Origin: Micavibrio aeruginosavorus
Lineage (GTDB): Bacteria; Pseudomonadota; Alphaproteobacteria; UBA9219
NCBI GenBank assembly: GCA_020720905.1
Contig: DYNT01000049.1
Location: forward strand, 1 to 8,830
Reading direction: 5' to 3'
Length of the DNA stretch: 8,830 bases
Shown here: piece by piece, positions 6,578 to 8,830 of the stretch
Position numbering within the stretch: position 1 is the stretch's first letter
Layout of the letters: each line of letters begins with the position of its first letter
Program-made: the position numbers and the translations under genes
Notes under the pieces: model-generated
Told to the model about the DNA's origin: nothing
Seen by the model: the letters and a program-made list of their open reading frames with translations, nothing else
Databases searched by the model: none

Positions 6578-7276
6578 ATGGATCCTTCATCAAAACGCCC
6601 GTATCTTGCTATCGCTGGCCTTACGCCTGAAAACGTGCGCGGCTTTTTGATGGAGAATCCTGATTTTCTGGTCGATAACGCTGACTTGATGGAAGAGCTT
6701 GTCGCGCCAGAGCTTCGTACCGGCAACGGCGTGCAAGATTTCCAACACTACAGAACGGCGCGTCTTCAAGAAGACTATGATGAGTTGAAGGCCGAGCATG
6801 AAGATTTAATCGATCTTTTGCAAGAAAACCTGCAGCGCCAAGACCGCATGAACGCGGCGATCCTTGCTTTGATGGATGCGCCAGATTTCACGGCAACCTT
6901 GCGTTTGATTGGCCATGATTTTGCCGCGTTGCTGGATCAAGAGGTCGTTGGCTTTTTCTTAGAGGCAGGAGGGTGGTTGGATACTGGCGATTATGATGGT
7001 CTTAAGGTTGTTCCTCCAGGGATGGTCAATCGCTGGATCAATGGCCGTGATGTGATGCTGGAGGAAGTGCCTTGCGGGCTTAAGGATTTATATGGGGATA
7101 AAGCCCCTACCATTCGGTCGCAAGCTCTTGTGCGCCTTGTGATCCGTGATGGGCTGCCGCACGGTCTTTTGGCTCTCGGGCACACCGATCCTATGCATTA
7201 TGCTACCGATCTGGCGACGGAACAAATTGAGACCCTTGGCGGCGTCGTGAGCCGTTGCCTTGGCCGCTGGCTTTAA
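6578..7276 (+). CDS. DUF484 family protein
   Basis: This 232-residue cytosolic protein of unproven function has the DUF484 layout. The N-terminal helix reads ENVRGFLMENPDFLVDNADL, followed by a stretch ending in GVQDFQHYRTARLQ. A probable coiled coil spans about residues 60-90 (LQEDYDELKAEHEDLIDLLQ). The C-terminal half is GAF-like, with VVGFFLEAGGW, QALVRLVIRDGLPHGLLALGH and a final helix LGGVVSRCLGRWL. The frame is open further upstream with an ATG at 6518 inside the transaldolase gene, but ATG 6578 gives the usual N-terminus and a normal 16-base spacing. The upstream purines (GCGGGG) are a weak ribosome binding site. In many proteobacteria this family sits beside xerC; no xerC is present here. 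Confidence 0.85.
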   Translation: MDPSSKRPYLAIAGLTPENVRGFLMENPDFLVDNADLMEELVAPELRTGNGVQDFQHYRTARLQEDYDELKAEHEDLIDLLQENLQRQDRMNAAILALMDAPDFTATLRLIGHDFAALLDQEVVGFFLEAGGWLDTGDYDGLKVVPPGMVNRWINGRDVMLEEVPCGLKDLYGDKAPTIRSQALVRLVIRDGLPHGLLALGHTDPMHYATDLATEQIETLGGVVSRCLGRWL

Positions 7277-7318
7277 CGATGAACAGCTTAGGGCGTCAAG
7301 AATCGTGAACCTCAAGCC

Positions 7319-7345
7319 TTGCGCGAGGCGGCGCGGCTCTATAGA
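7319..7345 (+). promoter_or_regulatory. Weak candidate promoter of purQ
   Basis: In the 118-base gap before purQ, TTGCGC (7319-7324) and TATAGA (7340-7345) resemble -35 and -10 boxes, but the spacer is only 15 bases. A run of nine T (7362-7370) follows without an adjacent strong stem. The gap shows that purQ may have its own promoter, but the exact site is uncertain. Confidence 0.2.
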
Positions 7346-7394
7346 TTTCCATAACACTTTCTTTTTTTTTGATTCTCATGATGGGTGGGCACTG

Positions 7395-8057
7395 ATGAAG
7401 GCTGCTGTCGTTGTATTTCCGGGTTCCAATTGTGATCGTGACGCCGCAAGGGCGCTGACGCTGGCCACGGGGCAAAAGCCCCATATGGCGTGGCATGGCG
7501 ATGCGGCGTTGCCCGATGTTGACCTTATCGTCCTGCCAGGTGGTTTTTCTTATGGCGATTATTTGCGCACAGGCGCAATGGCCGCGCAATCCCCCGTGAT
7601 GCGTGAGGTTGTGGCGCGCGCGCAAAAAGGCGTGCGCGTGATCGGCATTTGCAATGGCTTTCAGATTTTATGCGAATCCGGTCTTGTGCCGGGCGTTTTG
7701 CTCCGTAACACCAGCTTGAAGTTTGTGTGTCGCTCGGTGCGCTTGAAGGTGGAGAATAACGCCACGGATTTCACGGCGGGTTATGAAAAAGGCCAGACCG
7801 TTTCTATTCCCGTTGCGCATGGCGAGGGCAATTATTTTGCCGAGGCCGAGACGATCAAAAAGCTGGAAGGCGAGGGGCGCGTCGCGTTTCGCTATATCGA
7901 TAATCCCAATGGCTCGATGAACGATATCGCGGGGATCATCAACGAAAAGGGCAACGTGCTTGGCATGATGCCGCACCCTGAACGCGTGGCCGAGCCTCTG
8001 CACGGCTGCACCGATGGGATCAAAGTGTTTGAAAGTTTGCTGAAAGCCGTGGGGTGA
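7395..8057 (+). CDS. purQ: Phosphoribosylformylglycinamidine synthase subunit PurQ
   Basis: This 220-residue class I glutamine amidotransferase supplies ammonia to PurL for conversion of FGAR to FGAM in purine synthesis. The triad is visible: Cys86 in GICNGFQIL, His194 and Glu196 in PHPERVAE. The N-terminus MKAAVVVFPGSNCDRD and LPGGFSYGDYLRTGAMAA are typical of PurQ. The small size is the type that works with separate PurS and PurL subunits, yet neither lies next to it here. The frame is open upstream to 7260, but ATG 7395 gives the family N-terminus; the upstream sequence GGGTGGG is a modest ribosome binding site. A double-hairpin repeat begins 12 bases after the stop codon. Confidence 0.96.
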   Translation: MKAAVVVFPGSNCDRDAARALTLATGQKPHMAWHGDAALPDVDLIVLPGGFSYGDYLRTGAMAAQSPVMREVVARAQKGVRVIGICNGFQILCESGLVPGVLLRNTSLKFVCRSVRLKVENNATDFTAGYEKGQTVSIPVAHGEGNYFAEAETIKKLEGEGRVAFRYIDNPNGSMNDIAGIINEKGNVLGMMPHPERVAEPLHGCTDGIKVFESLLKAVG

Positions 8058-8063
8058 GGGAGA

Positions 8064-8069
8064 TATAAT
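8064..8069 (+). promoter_or_regulatory. Isolated perfect -10 box (TATAAT)
   Basis: TATAAT stands between the purQ stop and the left repeat, directed toward the DUF559 gene. No good -35 box lies at 16-18 bases upstream (the place is occupied by TGAAAG in the purQ end). It could start transcription of the endonuclease gene with the repeat in its leader, but this is weak evidence. Confidence 0.25.
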
Positions 8070-8120
8070 AACCCTCCCCTTGCGGGAGGGTCGAAATTGC
8101 GCAGCAATTTCGGGAAGGGG
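8070..8120 (+). repeat. Double-hairpin repeat, left copy
   Basis: Hairpin 1 is CCCTCCC (8072-8078), loop CTTGC, GGGAGGG (8084-8090). Hairpin 2 is CGAAATTGC (8092-8100), loop GCA, GCAATTTCG (8104-8112). The end is GGGAAGGGG. The first 27 bases (8070-8096) are identical to the reverse complement of 8538-8564, so this and the right copy form an inverted pair around the DUF559 gene. Confidence 0.93.
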
Positions 8121-8127
8121 TCAAACG

Positions 8128-8532
8128 GTGGAAAACGCCAAACACAAAAATGGCGAGGGTATTGTTAAGCGAGCCAAAGGGCTTCGTCAGACAGGATCGA
8201 TGATAGAGCGAGTTTTGTGGAAGGTTTTAAGAGAACATCCAGAGCAAAAGGAGATCAAGTTTCGGTTCCAACACTCTCTATCACGCTATGTTGTCGATTT
8301 TGTGTGTTTGTCAGCGAAACTAGTTGTTGAAATTGATGGTTTATCCCATGACGGAACGGATAAGCTGGATAAGGTGAGGTAGGCGTTTATTGAGGGTTTG
8401 GGTTACAGGGTTATAAGGTTCAGCAACGATGACGTTTTGCGTGGTGTGGACGCTGTAGCGGAAACGATCAGGCATGAGGCGAGAGAGAGGGTACACGGTT
8501 TTCGAACATTGCCCCCTCCCCGAAAACGCTGA
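8128..8532 (+). pseudogene. DUF559 (Vsr-like) endonuclease gene with in-frame TAG
   Basis: From GTG 8128 the frame runs 84 codons to TAG at 8380-8382. Without that stop it continues 49 codons to TGA at 8530-8532, giving a protein of about 134 residues, normal for small DUF559 proteins. Family features are KRAKGLRQTGSMIERVLWKV, then KFRFQHSL, YVVDFVC, LVVEIDGLSHD and, after the stop, FIEGLGYRVIRFSNDDVL. These follow the usual DUF559 pattern related to very short patch repair endonucleases (PD-(D/E)XK-like fold), with Asp57 and Glu68/Asp70 as likely metal ligands. The stop separates the core strands from the C-terminal 'GYRVIRF' strand, so the product is probably inactive; one C-to-T change from CAG would explain it. 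GTG follows GGGAAGGGG, supplied by the left repeat; the final TGA is in the right repeat. The start is inferred, and ATG 8200 is an alternative. Confidence 0.8.
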
Positions 8533-8564
8533 CGCGTTTTCGACCCTCCCGCAAGGGGAGGGTT
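8512..8564 (-). repeat. Double-hairpin repeat, right copy (inverted)
   Basis: Read on the minus strand this is the same element as the left copy. CCCTCCC (8544-8550), loop GCAAG and GGGAGGG (8556-8562) make the conserved hairpin. CGAAAACGC (8521-8529), loop TGAC and GCGTTTTCG (8534-8542) make the variable hairpin, and the outer end is the C-rich 8512-8521. The readthrough TGA of the DUF559 frame (8530-8532) falls in the loop of the variable hairpin. Confidence 0.93.
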
Positions 8565-8628
8565 GTTAGAGTGTGAATGAATTAAAGAGTAAAAACAAAA
8601 AATGCCAACACAAGAAAGGATCAACCTT

Positions 8629-8830
8629 ATGAATAAGTTTTCCTCCATTTTGATGATAATCGTGATTGCCGTGGTAGCGTCTTATGGAACCATGCGGTTT
8701 GCTGATCGCGGGAATCCTTCTGCTTCGGTGGCAACAACCAAAGAATCCACCTATGACCGGATTATGAGAACGCGGACGATCCGGTGCGGCTATTTTATTT
8801 GGTTTCCCTACATGAATCGTGATGTGAATG
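8629..8830 (+). CDS. Family 3 solute-binding protein, 3' partial
   Basis: This is the start of a secreted protein; 67 codons are visible before the window ends. Residues about 6-19 are strongly hydrophobic (SILMIIVIAVVASYG) after Met-Asn-Lys, which indicates a Sec signal peptide or N-terminal anchor. After a low-complexity linker, YDRIMRTRTIRCGYFIWFPYMNRD matches the opening of type 3 periplasmic binding proteins ('R-hh-x-x-x-x-hRcGY-hhxPy'), which bind amino acids or similar small solutes for ABC uptake or signalling. The ligand cannot be inferred from this part. The ATG at 8629 is chosen because AGAAAGGA ends eight bases before it; ATG 8602 is in frame but has no such site. Confidence 0.75.
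   Translation, partial: MNKFSSILMIIVIAVVASYGTMRFADRGNPSASVATTKESTYDRIMRTRTIRCGYFIWFPYMNRDVN

Larger units (their letters stand above)
8070..8564. mobile_element. Candidate repeat-endonuclease-repeat unit
   Basis: The unit is 495 bases long: two inverted copies of a double-hairpin repeat bound a single DUF559 gene almost without spare sequence. It lies between purQ and the next gene's leader. The shape is like a miniature element with terminal inverted repeats and a nuclease, comparable in logic to REP elements with their RAYT transposases. No target-site duplication is visible at the outer edges, so mobility is inferred, not shown. Confidence 0.45.

Noticed and set aside
7318..7370. Terminator between the DUF484 gene and purQ
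   Set aside because: The only stem (GCCT...AGGC) is short and lies more than 30 bases from the T run, so it does not make a normal rho-independent terminator.
7260..7394. Longer PurQ start with 45 extra residues
   Set aside because: The extra part overlaps the DUF484 end, contains a Phe run encoded by the T tract and has no family similarity; Met at 7395 gives the standard PurQ N-terminus.
8070..8564. CRISPR array
   Set aside because: There are only two repeats, in inverted orientation, with a coding region between them and no spacer pattern or cas gene.

Overview
The window looks like ordinary chromosome of a free-living, moderately GC-rich proteobacterium, most likely an alphaproteobacterium. 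The evidence is the style of the gene set: a polyhydroxybutyrate-type 3-hydroxybutyrate dehydrogenase, priA next to a short transaldolase (TalC/Fsa size class) and a DUF484 gene, a short PurQ, and intergenic palindromic repeats of the kind common in that class. The genus cannot be fixed from the sequence alone.

Layout from left to right. (1) Positions 2-1677, plus strand: the 3' part of an FtsH-like AAA ATPase without a protease domain and with an unusual Walker B motif (DN instead of DE), a small DUF2786-like/coiled-coil protein, and a short A24-family prepilin peptidase. (2) Positions 1664-2581, minus strand: secF, overlapping the peptidase gene tail to tail and with no secD beside it. (3) Positions 2582-2896: a 315-base AT-richer divergent intergenic region. 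(4) Positions 2897-3676, plus strand: bdhA. (5) Positions 3691-5844, minus strand: priA, convergent with bdhA across a perfect hairpin. Its linker between the N-terminal DNA-binding region and the helicase carries an in-frame palindromic repeat and a 21-base tandem duplication. (6) Positions 5899-7276, plus strand: transaldolase, then a DUF484 gene. (7) Positions 7395-8057, plus strand: purQ. (8) Positions 8070-8564: a compact unit made of two inverted copies of a double-hairpin repeat surrounding a DUF559 (Vsr-like) endonuclease gene that is interrupted by one in-frame TAG. (9) From 8629: the beginning of a secreted family 3 solute-binding protein, cut by the window end.

Most genes are housekeeping: protein export (SecF), replication restart (PriA), pentose phosphate metabolism (transaldolase), purine synthesis (PurQ) and ketone body/PHB use (BdhA). 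They do not form one pathway. The strongest candidate for something unusual is the 8070-8564 repeat-endonuclease-repeat unit: its gene begins 8 bases after one repeat and, read through the TAG, ends inside the hairpin loop of the other. Second is the palindromic repeat colonising the priA reading frame. Third is the AAA protein with its natural Walker B substitution beside a coiled-coil partner candidate.
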